From DATBLZ01 sp036555065 (lineage in GTDB: Bacteria > Pseudomonadota > Gammaproteobacteria > Steroidobacterales > Rariloculaceae), in assembly GCA_036555065.1 (NCBI GenBank), contig DATBLZ010000166.1, positions 1 through 64,000 of the forward strand: a DNA stretch of 64,000 nucleotides, given 5' to 3'. Shown here in pieces: positions 1-7,768 of the stretch. A program made the translations under genes and the position numbers. How positions within the stretch are numbered: the first letter of the stretch is position 1; each line of letters starts with the position of its first letter. The notes below the pieces were generated by a model. It worked only from the letters and a program-made list of their open reading frames with translations. It ran no database searches and had not been told where the DNA came from.

Positions 1-122
1 AGCACGTCGAAGCCGTCGAGACCGTTCAGGCCGATCGTCAACGCGATGATGATGACCTGCATCGTCGTCATCGGCGACTTCGCCATGACGTCGCGCGGAT
101 CGGCGTTCACGTTCGTATTCAT
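1..122 (-). CDS. MFS transporter, N-terminal fragment (runs off the window)
   Basis: Only the first 40 codons are present, read on the minus strand from an ATG at 122 and cut by the window edge. A purine-rich ribosome site (AAGGGGGAA) lies just upstream of the ATG. The peptide has a short polar N-terminus (DPRDVM, KSPMT) followed by the start of a first membrane helix ending in NGLDGFDV. That LDGFDV end of helix 1 is typical of major facilitator transporters of the aromatic acid:H+ symporter type. The substrate cannot be told from this fragment. Confidence 0.7.
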   Translation of the reverse strand, partial: MNTNVNADPRDVMAKSPMTTMQVIIIALTIGLNGLDGFDV

Positions 123-203
123 GAAATTCCCCCTTTGCGTGGCGCAGCGTAGCATCGAAAGTGGCGCCGGCATAGAATCGAACGAAACAACAAGGAGAAG
201 CCG

Positions 204-869
204 ATGACGGAGAACTCCGCAGGTCAACCATCGAAACGCGTGTTGGAGCCCGTCGAGCGCATCGCGGAGGTGCTGTTCGGTCTCATCATGGTGCTCACGT
301 TCACGGGGACGCTGAGTGTCGCAACTGCGGGCGACGAGGACGTCCAAGAAATGCTCATCGGCGCGCTCGGCTGCAACATCGCGTGGGGCATCATCGACGG
401 GCTCCTCTATTTGATGGGTGCGCTCGCCGAGAAGGGCCGAAACCTCGCGACTTATCGAACCGTGGTTAGCGCCGCGAGCTCCGCGAAAGCGCGCGAGGCC
501 ATCGCGGGTGCGATGCCGCCGGTCATTGCGTCGTTGCTCGGGCCCGCGGAGCTCGACGCGATCCACGCGAAGCTCAAGAAACTCCCCGAGCCGCCGAAGT
601 ACGCGCATCTCAGCAGCAACGATTGGCGCGGAATGCTCGGCGTCTTTCTCCTTGTTTTCGTCGCGACGCTGCCAGTCACGGTCCCATTCATGTTCATGGA
701 CGACGCGATGCGCGCGATGCGCTGGTCGAACGGCATTGCCGTCGCGATGTTGTTCGGCGCCGGCTACGCCTACGGACGGGTCATCGGCCGCAGGCAGTGG
801 GTCATCGGCGTTTCAATGGTCGCGCTCGGCCTCGCAATCGTCGCCCTGACCATCCGGCTCGGCGGATAG
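204..869 (+). CDS. VIT/CCC1-like integral membrane protein
   Basis: This 221-residue protein starts at an ATG preceded by AAGGAGA. It has about five hydrophobic segments: two near the N-terminus (about residues 22-45 and 52-75), a soluble middle with a charged KLKKLPEPPK stretch, and three at the C-terminus (about 142-165, 173-192, 197-217). The overall layout and the phrases GIIDGLLYLMGAL and FVATLPVTVPF resemble VIT1/CCC1-type iron/manganese transporters, though the classical metal-binding glutamates of that family are not obvious. It may be a diverged member without transport activity. It stands alone between a divergent MFS gene and the thioredoxin-like cassette. Confidence 0.5.
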   Translation: MTENSAGQPSKRVLEPVERIAEVLFGLIMVLTFTGTLSVATAGDEDVQEMLIGALGCNIAWGIIDGLLYLMGALAEKGRNLATYRTVVSAASSAKAREAIAGAMPPVIASLLGPAELDAIHAKLKKLPEPPKYAHLSSNDWRGMLGVFLLVFVATLPVTVPFMFMDDAMRAMRWSNGIAVAMLFGAGYAYGRVIGRRQWVIGVSMVALGLAIVALTIRLGG

Positions 870-996
870 GAGTGCGCATTCGCGCCGACGCCCTCGGCGG
901 CGTGCGCGCGTTTGCTTCCCCCAGCACCCCGAACGATTTCGCCGGAGGCGCCGTCTAACAAAGGCCCGGTCGGTTGGGTTGTCGCGGAGGTCGGCT

Positions 997-1461
997 ATGC
1001 GAGGGCTCGCTGTACTTGTGTTTTTCATGCTCGTGACGGCCGCGACGGAACCCGCGCGCGCAGAGCTCCCGGCGGCTTTCGGTCCCGTCGAGGCCAAGGT
1101 CGTGTGGGTGGATTTTTGGGCGTCTTGGTGCGCGCCGTGTCGGCGGTCCTTTCCCTGGATGAACGCGATGTACGAGAAGTACGCCGACGAAGGCCTCGAG
1201 ATCATCGCCGTCAACGTCGACAAAGAACGCAAGCTCGCTGACGAGTTTCTCGAGGAGACGCCCGCAGAGTTTCGCCTGCACTTCGACCCGTCGGGAAGTC
1301 TCGCGGAATCGTTCGGCGTGCAGGCGATGCCGAGCTCATTCATGCTCGATGCCGACGGCAACGTTCTCGCGACGCACTACGGCTTCAAGCTCGCCGATAC
1401 CGAACAGTACGAGCAAGCGATTCGCGCGGCGCTCGATGGCACGGCCCGCGCCGAAGAGTAA
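997..1461 (+). CDS. Periplasmic thioredoxin-like (TlpA-type) protein
   Basis: A 154-residue exported thiol-disulfide protein. The ATG at 997 is preferred to an in-frame TTG at 979 because a GGAGG site lies seven bases upstream of it. Residues 1 to about 24 form a signal peptide ending in a PARA/E type cleavage site. The active site is WCAPC in the context FWASWCAPCRR, and the cis-proline follows in AMPSSF. It heads a tight cluster with a DUF4266 lipoprotein, a DUF3570 protein and an ApbE flavin transferase. Its likely job is keeping cysteines of a cassette partner reduced, for example the two C-terminal cysteines of the lipoprotein; that role is inference. Confidence 0.85.
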   Translation: MRGLAVLVFFMLVTAATEPARAELPAAFGPVEAKVVWVDFWASWCAPCRRSFPWMNAMYEKYADEGLEIIAVNVDKERKLADEFLEETPAEFRLHFDPSGSLAESFGVQAMPSSFMLDADGNVLATHYGFKLADTEQYEQAIRAALDGTARAEE

Positions 1462-1470
1462 GGAACAGCA

Positions 1471-1725
1471 ATGAGAAGGGAGTTTTCGCCTATGCGCAGC
1501 AGCTTTGCCCTCGTAATCGCCCTATGCAGTCTCGGAGCGCCCCTTACTTTGTCGGGTTGCTCGGGGCTCGGAGTGCAGCCGTGGGACCGCGACGTGCTTG
1601 CGCGCGACGAGATGCAAATCGTCAGCGACCCGCTCGAGGCGTCGGCCGACGAGCACATCTACTTCAGCAAAGAGGCTTCGAGCGGCGGCCAAGGATTCGG
1701 CGGAGGCGGCTGCGGATGCAACTGA
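1471..1725 (+). CDS. DUF4266 small lipoprotein with C-terminal GGGCGCN
   Basis: An 84-residue protein starting nine bases after the thioredoxin-like gene, with AAGGA upstream of the ATG. The N-terminus is a lipoprotein signal with lipobox LSGC (cysteine about residue 30), so the mature part is only about 55 residues. It contains the family phrases VQPWDRDVLARDEM, DPLEAS and HIYFSKE and ends in a glycine-rich tail, GGGGCGCN, with two cysteines. This pattern is the DUF4266 family. No biochemical function is known to me. The last ten bases overlap the start of the DUF3570 gene, so the two are likely translationally coupled. Confidence 0.85.
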   Translation: MRREFSPMRSSFALVIALCSLGAPLTLSGCSGLGVQPWDRDVLARDEMQIVSDPLEASADEHIYFSKEASSGGQGFGGGGCGCN

Positions 1726-3038
1726 AACGACGCGTGGCAGCGGGCAAGTTGCCGATCCAGGCCGGCTCGCTTGCCGCGGCGACCTATGCGCTGCTCGGGC
1801 CCGGGACCGCAACCACAGTAATCGCTCAAGAGCTCGAACAGTGGGACGTCGATACCGCAATGCTCTACTACGCCGAAGGCGACGGACGCGTCCGCGATGC
1901 GAGCATTAACATCGCTGCGAGCAAGGAGGTCAGAGAAGACGGTTTTCTGGGACTGACCCTTGCGTTCGACTCGTTGACGGGCGCGTCGCCGAGTGGCGCT
2001 GCGCCGAGCACGGCGCCGCAGACGTTTACGCGGCCGTCGGGAAACGGCAGCTACACGGTCGGCGCCAACGCGATTCCGCTCGACGATTCCTTCCTAGATA
2101 CCCGCACGGCGATAGGGGCGACCTGGAAATGGCCAGTCACGCGGCTCGCCACGCTCGAGGTCGGGGCCAATTTGTCCGACGAGTACGACTACACGAGCAC
2201 GGGTCTCAGCGCGCGGCTTGCGCGCGACTTCAACAACCGAAATACGACGCTCGCTTTCGGGGCTGCGCTCGCGAGCGATACGGTCAGCCCCGTCGGCGGC
2301 GCGCCGGTGGGGTTGACGCCGATGCTCGCAGCGAGCGCAGGCGGCAAGGCGACGCTTGCCGGGGACCAATCCAAGGACGTCGTCGATTTCCTCGTCGGCC
2401 TCACGCAGGTTCTGAACCGGCAGACGATCGTGCAGTTCAATTACTCGCTGAGCCGATCCGACGGCTATCTGACCGATCCTTACAAGATCCTCTCGGTCGT
2501 CGATCCCGTCACAGGCGCGCCGCTCGCCGGCCCGCCGGGCAGTGGGCTCAACGCCTACCTCTACGAGAGCCGCCCGGACACGCGCGAGAAACAAAGCCTC
2601 TATGGCTTGCTCAAACGCGATTTCAACGGCGACGTCTTCGATATTTCGTACCGTTACATGACGGATGACTGGGGAATCGACTCGCATACGATCGATGTCC
2701 ACTACCGTTGGCAGCTTTCCGACGGCAAGTACGTCCAGCCGCATTTGCGTTTCTACTCGCAGAACCAAGCCGATTTCTACCAAACGGTGCTCTTCGGCGG
2801 CACGCCCGTCCCGCAGTTCGCGACCGCGGACTACCGGTTGGCGCAAATGGATGCCGTGACCTTGGGCTTCAAGTATGGCCAAGACACGCGGAACGGCGAG
2901 TTCTCGGCGCGCCTCGAGATGTATGAGCAGACGGGTACCCCGAGCCCGGGCTCGAGCGTCGGAGCGCTCTCGGGCCTCGATCTCTACCCCGACATGAGCG
3001 CGATCATTGCTCAGTTCAGCTATAAGTTCGGGCGCTGA
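1716..3038 (+). CDS. DUF3570 outer-membrane protein, candidate flavinylated protein
   Basis: A 440-residue protein. The ATG at 1716 overlaps the stop of the DUF4266 gene; the same frame stays open further upstream inside that gene, but the family N-terminus (MQLKRRVAAGKLPIQAGS) fits 1716. An export signal ends near VIAQ-EL. The rest is rich in alternating aromatic/polar strands and ends in FSYKFGR, as expected for an outer-membrane beta-barrel. Residues 85-91 read D-S-L-T-G-A-S and are followed by P-S-G-A; this matches the D-x-x-[ST]-G-A-[ST] motif at which ApbE enzymes attach FMN. An ApbE gene follows immediately. Family membership is fairly sure; flavinylation is a prediction. Confidence 0.8.
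   Translation: MQLKRRVAAGKLPIQAGSLAAATYALLGPGTATTVIAQELEQWDVDTAMLYYAEGDGRVRDASINIAASKEVREDGFLGLTLAFDSLTGASPSGAAPSTAPQTFTRPSGNGSYTVGANAIPLDDSFLDTRTAIGATWKWPVTRLATLEVGANLSDEYDYTSTGLSARLARDFNNRNTTLAFGAALASDTVSPVGGAPVGLTPMLAASAGGKATLAGDQSKDVVDFLVGLTQVLNRQTIVQFNYSLSRSDGYLTDPYKILSVVDPVTGAPLAGPPGSGLNAYLYESRPDTREKQSLYGLLKRDFNGDVFDISYRYMTDDWGIDSHTIDVHYRWQLSDGKYVQPHLRFYSQNQADFYQTVLFGGTPVPQFATADYRLAQMDAVTLGFKYGQDTRNGEFSARLEMYEQTGTPSPGSSVGALSGLDLYPDMSAIIAQFSYKFGR
1968..1988 (+). other. Candidate FMN-attachment motif inside the DUF3570 gene
   Basis: Codons 85-91 encode DSLTGAS. In NqrC-type and other flavinylated proteins the motif is D-x-x-[ST]-G-A-[ST], with FMN bound as a phosphoester to the last Thr/Ser, here Ser91 (codon TCG at 1986-1988). 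The match is seen directly; modification is inferred from the neighbouring apbE. Confidence 0.5.
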
Positions 3039-3936
3039 GCAAGGTCGCGGCAGCGCCGCGACGCCGTTGCTCAGTCGCCGTTACGGTTGGTTCGGCACGT
3101 TTGCGGCCATGGCGAGCCCATGCGAAGTGCACGTACCGGGCGCCGACCACGAGACAGCCGAGCACGTCTTCGCGGCTGTCGTCGCGGAGACACGGCGCAT
3201 CGAGCAGAAGTTCAGTCGTTATCGCCCCGACAATGTCATCTATCGCATCAACACCGCGCAAGGCGAGCCCGTAGCCGTCGATGAGGAAACCGCGGGCTTG
3301 CTCGATTACGCGGATCGGCTGTTCGAAATCAGCGGCGGACTCTTCGACATCACGTCGGGCGCGCTCCGCAAGGTCTGGCGGTTTGATGGCAGCGACCGCG
3401 TGCCGCACGCGAGCGACGTTCGCAAAGTGCTGCAGCGCGTCGGCTGGAAACGCGCGCGCTGGCAGCCGCCCGTGTTGACCCTCGAGCCCGGCATGGAGAT
3501 CGATTTCGGGGGCATCGGCAAGGAATACGCTGTCGATCGCGCGGGCGCGCGTGCCCGCGAGATTTGGCCGCGTGGCCTGCTCAATTTTGGCGGCGATCTC
3601 ATGGCCTTCGGCTCAGGCGTCGACCGCAGCCCCTGGACCGTCGGCGTCGAAGGCCTCACCGCAACGGGCCTGCCGGCGACGCGAATCCAGCTCACGCTCG
3701 GCGCGCTCGCGACGAGCGGCGATGCGCGTCGATACCTACTCAAGAACGGCAAGCGCTATGGGCACATTCTCGACCCACGCACGGGTTGGCCCGTCGAGAA
3801 TGCACCACGCTCAGTGACCGTGGCCGCGCCGAGCTGCACGCACGCAGGCATGCTCGCGACGTTCGCGATGCTCCACGGCGCGGGCGCCGAAGAATTCCTC
3901 GAAGGCGAAGGCGCCGCCTACTGGTGCTTGCGTTGA
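3007..3936 (+). CDS. apbE: ApbE-family FAD:protein FMN transferase
   Basis: A protein of up to 309 residues whose frame overlaps the end of the DUF3570 gene. The start is uncertain: TTG at 3007, TTG at 3067 or ATG at 3109; none has a clear ribosome site. Family landmarks are AAMASPCEVHV near the N-terminus, EIDFGGIGKEYAVD, LLNFGGDLMAFG and HILDPRTGWPV. ApbE enzymes move FMN from FAD to Thr/Ser of exported proteins. Two points are odd: the usual metal-binding A-D-A-x-x-T is A-G-M-L-A-T here, so the aspartate is replaced by glycine, and the protein ends soon after at YWCLR. It therefore belongs to a divergent branch, which I associate with DUF3570. Confidence 0.8.
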   Translation: MLSSAISSGAEQGRGSAATPLLSRRYGWFGTFAAMASPCEVHVPGADHETAEHVFAAVVAETRRIEQKFSRYRPDNVIYRINTAQGEPVAVDEETAGLLDYADRLFEISGGLFDITSGALRKVWRFDGSDRVPHASDVRKVLQRVGWKRARWQPPVLTLEPGMEIDFGGIGKEYAVDRAGARAREIWPRGLLNFGGDLMAFGSGVDRSPWTVGVEGLTATGLPATRIQLTLGALATSGDARRYLLKNGKRYGHILDPRTGWPVENAPRSVTVAAPSCTHAGMLATFAMLHGAGAEEFLEGEGAAYWCLR

Positions 3937-3940
3937 CGGC

Positions 3941-6229
3941 CTAGGGCACCCACGCGTAGCTGAACTTCAAGAAGAACGTGCGCGCGGTCTGCGTGAGCGT
4001 CGCGAGATCGTCGTCTTGGAGTTGATCGTCCGAGTACCCCGCGAAGACGACCGTCTGCGGGTTCAACTGGTACGAGTAGAGCAACTGCGTGCCGCGCGTC
4101 TTTGAGAGCGCATCCGTGCTGGGGTCCGTGAAGAGCGCAAGGTTGCGTTCGACGACCTGTTGTTGCGCAGTCAAGCGCAAGAAGCTACGGATGTTGAATT
4201 GCCACGTGAGCCGGACGTCCGTGAGCTCCGCATCGAAGATGCGGGCGCCGGAATCATCGGCGTCGAGCTGCGAGGCCGTGTAACGGATCCGGAGCAGCAA
4301 GTGGCGGCTCACGTTCCACTCGACGGACGGCTGCAGGCGCAGCTCTTCGCCGAGCCGCGAGTTCGCGTAGTCGATCTGCCCGCCCGCGCGCGCTTGGAGC
4401 GAGAGATTGAGCCCGCGGACGGGGCGAGCCTGGCCATAGAGAAAGATCGAGTCCATGTCGTAGAGCTGACCGTTCCAGAGCTGCTGGCTCGCACTGAAGC
4501 CCGTCTCGGCATAGAGCTGACGCGGGCCGTTGAGCCCGACCCATACGTTGCGGTTGCGGCTCAGCAGTCGGTCGGCGGTATCGTCAGAACTGTTGAGGTT
4601 CGCGCCGACGCGAAATTGATTCCACCAACGGGACCCGTCGCCGTGCCACGTGCGGCCGAAACCGGCGCCGTGGCTCACGACGTCGACCTGAGAGATGAAG
4701 CCAGAGTCGGCACGAAAGCCCGAGTCGATGCTCCGATAGTTCGCAAACGCCCACCACTCGCGCGTGCCGAAATCGTAGCCGAGCTCGGTCGCGTCGCCGG
4801 TGAAAGCGCCCTGCGGTTGACTGTGCTCCGTCGCGATGGCCGTCGGATACTCGGTATCCGAGCGCAAGGCCTGAAAGCGGAAGCTGTGCCTATCGGTCGG
4901 TCGGTACAGACCATCGACCCCGACGACATGATTGTGATAGTCATCACCCGTGCGCGTGGTCAATAACGCGCCGACCGTCGAGTTGGTGCCAAACCCGCGC
5001 TGATACCGGCCGACGAGAGTCTCGTTCGATTGCTCGAGCGAATCGTTCGTCGAGCGGAGCGCCTCGGGAAAGAGCAAGTTCGTAACGGCGTCTTCCGCGG
5101 CGAACACTCCGAACGTGTTGTCGTTACGCGTCCCCGTGAGCTTGGCGCCGATGTCGGGATCGGCGACGGTGCGCGTGAACACGATTTCGAGCGGCGTCGA
5201 GAAAAAGTCCGCGCCTTCGAGGAAGAACGGCCGAGTCTCCGGGTAATAGAGCGCGAATTGATTATTGACGTCGAGTTGGGGGACGTCGGCCTCGACTTGC
5301 GAGAAATCGGGATTCAAAGCGAGGTTCGCGATTAGATCGGGGGTGATTCCCCAGCGGACATTCAGGCCGAGCTCACCGTCGGCGTCGCCGGCCACGAGGT
5401 CGTCCGCGACGGCGTCGCGCTCATCGGTTCGCGATGCAGTAACGGCAGGCACGACCTCGAGGCCGCGGCCGGGCTCCGCGGCTGCGAAGCCCTGAACCTT
5501 CGCGAGCTGGCAGAGGTAGCAGTTGCGGCCGCGATCCATGCGGTTCGCGCTGATGCGAACACGGTCGGCGCGCGGGTAGAAGCGCAGCGCATCGAGGCCC
5601 CAGGTTTGCGGGCTATCGCTGTTCTGAAAGCGCAGCTGGCTGAACGGAATCGCGATCTCGACGGTGAAGCCCTTTTCGCCGATCACGCCGGCCGAAGCCC
5701 AGATCGCGTCCCACGAATCGTCCTCGCGGCCGTTCACGTCGTCCATCGTCAGATCCATCTGCACGCCGAGCGGATTCGTGAAGAACTCGAATGCCCGGCG
5801 TTGGTCGTTGAACGTGTCGAGCACGACGCCGACGAAGTCGTCGTTGTAAGCCGAATCGCGATCGCGCAGGTATGCACGTATCGCAGAAGGTTCCGGATCC
5901 CGCGCGTCGAACGCGATCAAGAGGCTCGTGCCGTTCTCGATCAAGTGGACGAAGGTTTCGACGGTTGCGGGCGCGTTCTCGCGCGGCTGAGTCTCGATGT
6001 CGAGCCGGATCACGAGCGCCTCGCGCCAGAGGTCTTCTTCGAGCAGCCCATCGATGTCGGGCTCGCCCGTCGTGTGCGGAACGTCGCCGAGCGTTACGGC
6101 GGGCGCGCCGCCGGTGGGTGCCTCGATGGCCGGTTCGGCTACGGTTTGCGCGCGCGCCGGACCCCAAAAGGCGACGACCGCAGCGAATCCAAGGACCGCC
6201 CCCACTGTCGATCTCGTTGGAAACTTCAT
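3941..6229 (-). CDS. DUF5916-type outer-membrane protein with CBM9-like N-domain
   Basis: A 762-residue exported protein read on the minus strand. The ATG at 6229 begins a clear signal peptide (MKFPTRST, then a hydrophobic run ending GPARA-Q); a longer frame upstream lacks such a signal. Residues about 40-230 resemble a carbohydrate-binding family 9-like domain (DIDGLLEEDLW, DPEPSAIRA, RDRDSAYNDDFVGVVLDTF). The remainder contains TrpAspGly-poor beta-strand repeats ending in FLKFSYAWVP, typical of a C-terminal outer-membrane barrel, as in DUF5916 proteins. CNYLCQ-like cysteines occur near residue 250 (NCYLCQ). The ligand is unknown. It is convergent with apbE and divergent from the sigma factor gene. 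Confidence 0.75.
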   Translation of the reverse strand: MKFPTRSTVGAVLGFAAVVAFWGPARAQTVAEPAIEAPTGGAPAVTLGDVPHTTGEPDIDGLLEEDLWREALVIRLDIETQPRENAPATVETFVHLIENGTSLLIAFDARDPEPSAIRAYLRDRDSAYNDDFVGVVLDTFNDQRRAFEFFTNPLGVQMDLTMDDVNGREDDSWDAIWASAGVIGEKGFTVEIAIPFSQLRFQNSDSPQTWGLDALRFYPRADRVRISANRMDRGRNCYLCQLAKVQGFAAAEPGRGLEVVPAVTASRTDERDAVADDLVAGDADGELGLNVRWGITPDLIANLALNPDFSQVEADVPQLDVNNQFALYYPETRPFFLEGADFFSTPLEIVFTRTVADPDIGAKLTGTRNDNTFGVFAAEDAVTNLLFPEALRSTNDSLEQSNETLVGRYQRGFGTNSTVGALLTTRTGDDYHNHVVGVDGLYRPTDRHSFRFQALRSDTEYPTAIATEHSQPQGAFTGDATELGYDFGTREWWAFANYRSIDSGFRADSGFISQVDVVSHGAGFGRTWHGDGSRWWNQFRVGANLNSSDDTADRLLSRNRNVWVGLNGPRQLYAETGFSASQQLWNGQLYDMDSIFLYGQARPVRGLNLSLQARAGGQIDYANSRLGEELRLQPSVEWNVSRHLLLRIRYTASQLDADDSGARIFDAELTDVRLTWQFNIRSFLRLTAQQQVVERNLALFTDPSTDALSKTRGTQLLYSYQLNPQTVVFAGYSDDQLQDDDLATLTQTARTFFLKFSYAWVP

Positions 6230-6372
6230 GTGTCCAAGCCCCATTCGGCGCCAGTGGCGGCCGTCGCTTTTGCTATTAACGTAACGGCGCGCGCGAAAGT
6301 TACAGCTCGCCGTTGGATGCGTGGGCCGCTTACATGGTTGTAACCTTTGACCGACGGTGGGGGTATTCGACG
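6230..6372. promoter_or_regulatory. Divergent intergenic region with three GTAAC-type boxes
   Basis: This 143-base spacer separates the DUF5916 gene from the ECF sigma gene. It carries GTAAC at 6281-6285 and 6340-6344 and the reverse form GTTAC at 6299-6303; AAAGTTACA and TGTAACCTTT form an imperfect inverted repeat about 34 bases apart. The boxes could be sigma-factor or regulator sites, but no convincing -10 partner at the right distance was found. Confidence 0.25.
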
Positions 6373-6966
6373 GTGAACGAAGCGGGAAACGCGGCAAGGG
6401 GCACGGTGACGGCGCCGAGCGATACGGAGCTCATGCGGGAGGTTCGGGGTGGGCGCGCAGGCGCGCTTGCGCCGCTCTTCGAGCGGCATCACGCCCGGCT
6501 CTATCGGTTTTGCCTACGGATGACGGGCAACCGGCCGGCGTCGGAGGACTTGGTTCAGGACGTATTCATGCGAATGTTGAAGTACAGCAGAACCTTCAAG
6601 GATGAGATGAGCTTTCTGCCGTGGATGTTCCGCATCGCGCGCAACGCCTGCGTCGACCATCTGCGGCGCGCGGCCGCCGATCGCATGCCTGCGCACGCGC
6701 CCGACGAGATCGAAAGCGAGGAGCCTACGCCCGACGAGAGCGGCGCGCCCGACGACCGCGCCGAGCTGATCCGCAAGGCGCTGCTCGCGTTGCCGGCCGA
6801 GCGCCGCGAGGTGCTCTTGTTGAGCCGCTACGAATTCAAGAGTTACGAGGAGATTGCGCGCACGCTCGGCTGCTCCGTCGGGGCGGTCAAGGTGCGCGCC
6901 CATCGTGCGATCAAACAACTGCGCGAAGTCTATTTGGAGCTTTCGCGGCAGGAGGCAGCAGTATGA
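6373..6966 (+). CDS. ECF-family RNA polymerase sigma factor
   Basis: About 197 residues from a GTG at 6373, with a GGTGGGGG stretch upstream; in-frame ATGs at 6313 and 6334 are alternatives that would add residues outside the domain. Region 2 is visible as PLFERHHARLYRFCLRM, EDLVQDVFMRM and FLPWMFRIARNACVDH, and region 4 as LPAERREVLLLSRYEFKSYEEIA with the helix-turn-helix CSVGAVKVRAHRA. Its stop overlaps the ATG of the downstream zinc-finger anti-sigma gene by four bases, a standard coupled pair. It probably directs its own operon, including the two DUF4097-like genes. Confidence 0.9.
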   Translation: MNEAGNAARGTVTAPSDTELMREVRGGRAGALAPLFERHHARLYRFCLRMTGNRPASEDLVQDVFMRMLKYSRTFKDEMSFLPWMFRIARNACVDHLRRAAADRMPAHAPDEIESEEPTPDESGAPDDRAELIRKALLALPAERREVLLLSRYEFKSYEEIARTLGCSVGAVKVRAHRAIKQLREVYLELSRQEAAV

Positions 6967-7757
6967 ATTGCGAGCAGACCACTGAACTCTTGTCGGATCG
7001 TTTGAAGGGACTTCTCTCTCCGGAAGACGAACAGCAGCTCGAAGCACATCTCGCATCCTGTGCCGCGTGCGGCGCGGAAGCCGACGCGATTGCGGCGTTG
7101 TGGGCCGGAATGGGCGAGATCGCCGACGACGTTCCGCATGAGCGCATGCGCATGCGCTTCCATGCCGCGCTCGCGGCCTACGAAGAGCGCATGCGTACGT
7201 CGGGACTCGATGCGCTGTTCGAGCGCATCTGGCCACGTCGCCCGGCGCTGCAAGCGGCGTTTGCGACGGTCTTGCTGCTCGTCGGCGTGGTCGTCGGCCA
7301 GCAGCTCACGGCGCCCTCGAACAGCGAGATCGACTCGCTGCGTGCGGAGGTTCGGACCGTCGGGATCGTGCTGCTCGGCCACCAATCGGCAGCGGAGCGG
7401 CTGCGTGGTGTCGAGTGGGCACGGCGCACCGATTCAGACGCTGAGGTCGTCGCCGCGCTCCTCGAGACGGCTCGTCACGACGCGAATTTGAATGTTCGGC
7501 TTGCGGCCGTCGATGCGCTCAGCGATTGGCTCGATCGGCCGCAGGTTGGCGCCGGGCTGACCGCGGCGCTCGAGCAGGAAGACGCGCCGCTGATGCAAGT
7601 CACGCTCGCGAGCCGTTTGCTCGAGGGCGGCGTCGAAGGCTCGACTGCGGCCGTGACGCACTTGCTCGAGCGTGAGGAGCTCGACCCGCTCGTTCGCGAT
7701 TACCTAAACATGGCTTTGGAGGAGGCCGGCAACGCGACGCCGCGCCCAGAAGTATGA
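6963..7757 (+). CDS. Anti-sigma factor: zinc finger, TM helix and HEAT-like repeats
   Basis: A 264-residue protein coupled to the sigma gene (ATGA overlap). The N-terminus is a zf-HC2 domain with the H-x3-C-x2-C motif (HLASCAAC, about residues 29-36). A single membrane helix follows at about residues 97-115 (ATVLLLVGVVVGQQL). The C-terminal half, which would lie in the periplasm, has helical repeats (VVAALLETARHDANLNVRLAAVDAL and similar) resembling HEAT repeats. It probably holds the sigma factor at the membrane and senses envelope signals through the repeats. The fusion of a zinc-finger anti-sigma with HEAT-like repeats is known in some gammaproteobacteria but uncommon. Confidence 0.85.
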   Translation: MNCEQTTELLSDRLKGLLSPEDEQQLEAHLASCAACGAEADAIAALWAGMGEIADDVPHERMRMRFHAALAAYEERMRTSGLDALFERIWPRRPALQAAFATVLLLVGVVVGQQLTAPSNSEIDSLRAEVRTVGIVLLGHQSAAERLRGVEWARRTDSDAEVVAALLETARHDANLNVRLAAVDALSDWLDRPQVGAGLTAALEQEDAPLMQVTLASRLLEGGVEGSTAAVTHLLEREELDPLVRDYLNMALEEAGNATPRPEV

Positions 7758-7768
7758 GGAGATGCAGC

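Noticed and set aside
1524..1715. Upstream extension of the DUF3570 frame through the DUF4266 gene
   Set aside because: The extension is arginine-rich shadow sequence; the ATG at 1716 gives the expected family N-terminus and signal.
6281..6348. GTAAC boxes as a defined ECF promoter
   Set aside because: No -10 element is found at a normal spacing, so only a general regulatory note is kept.
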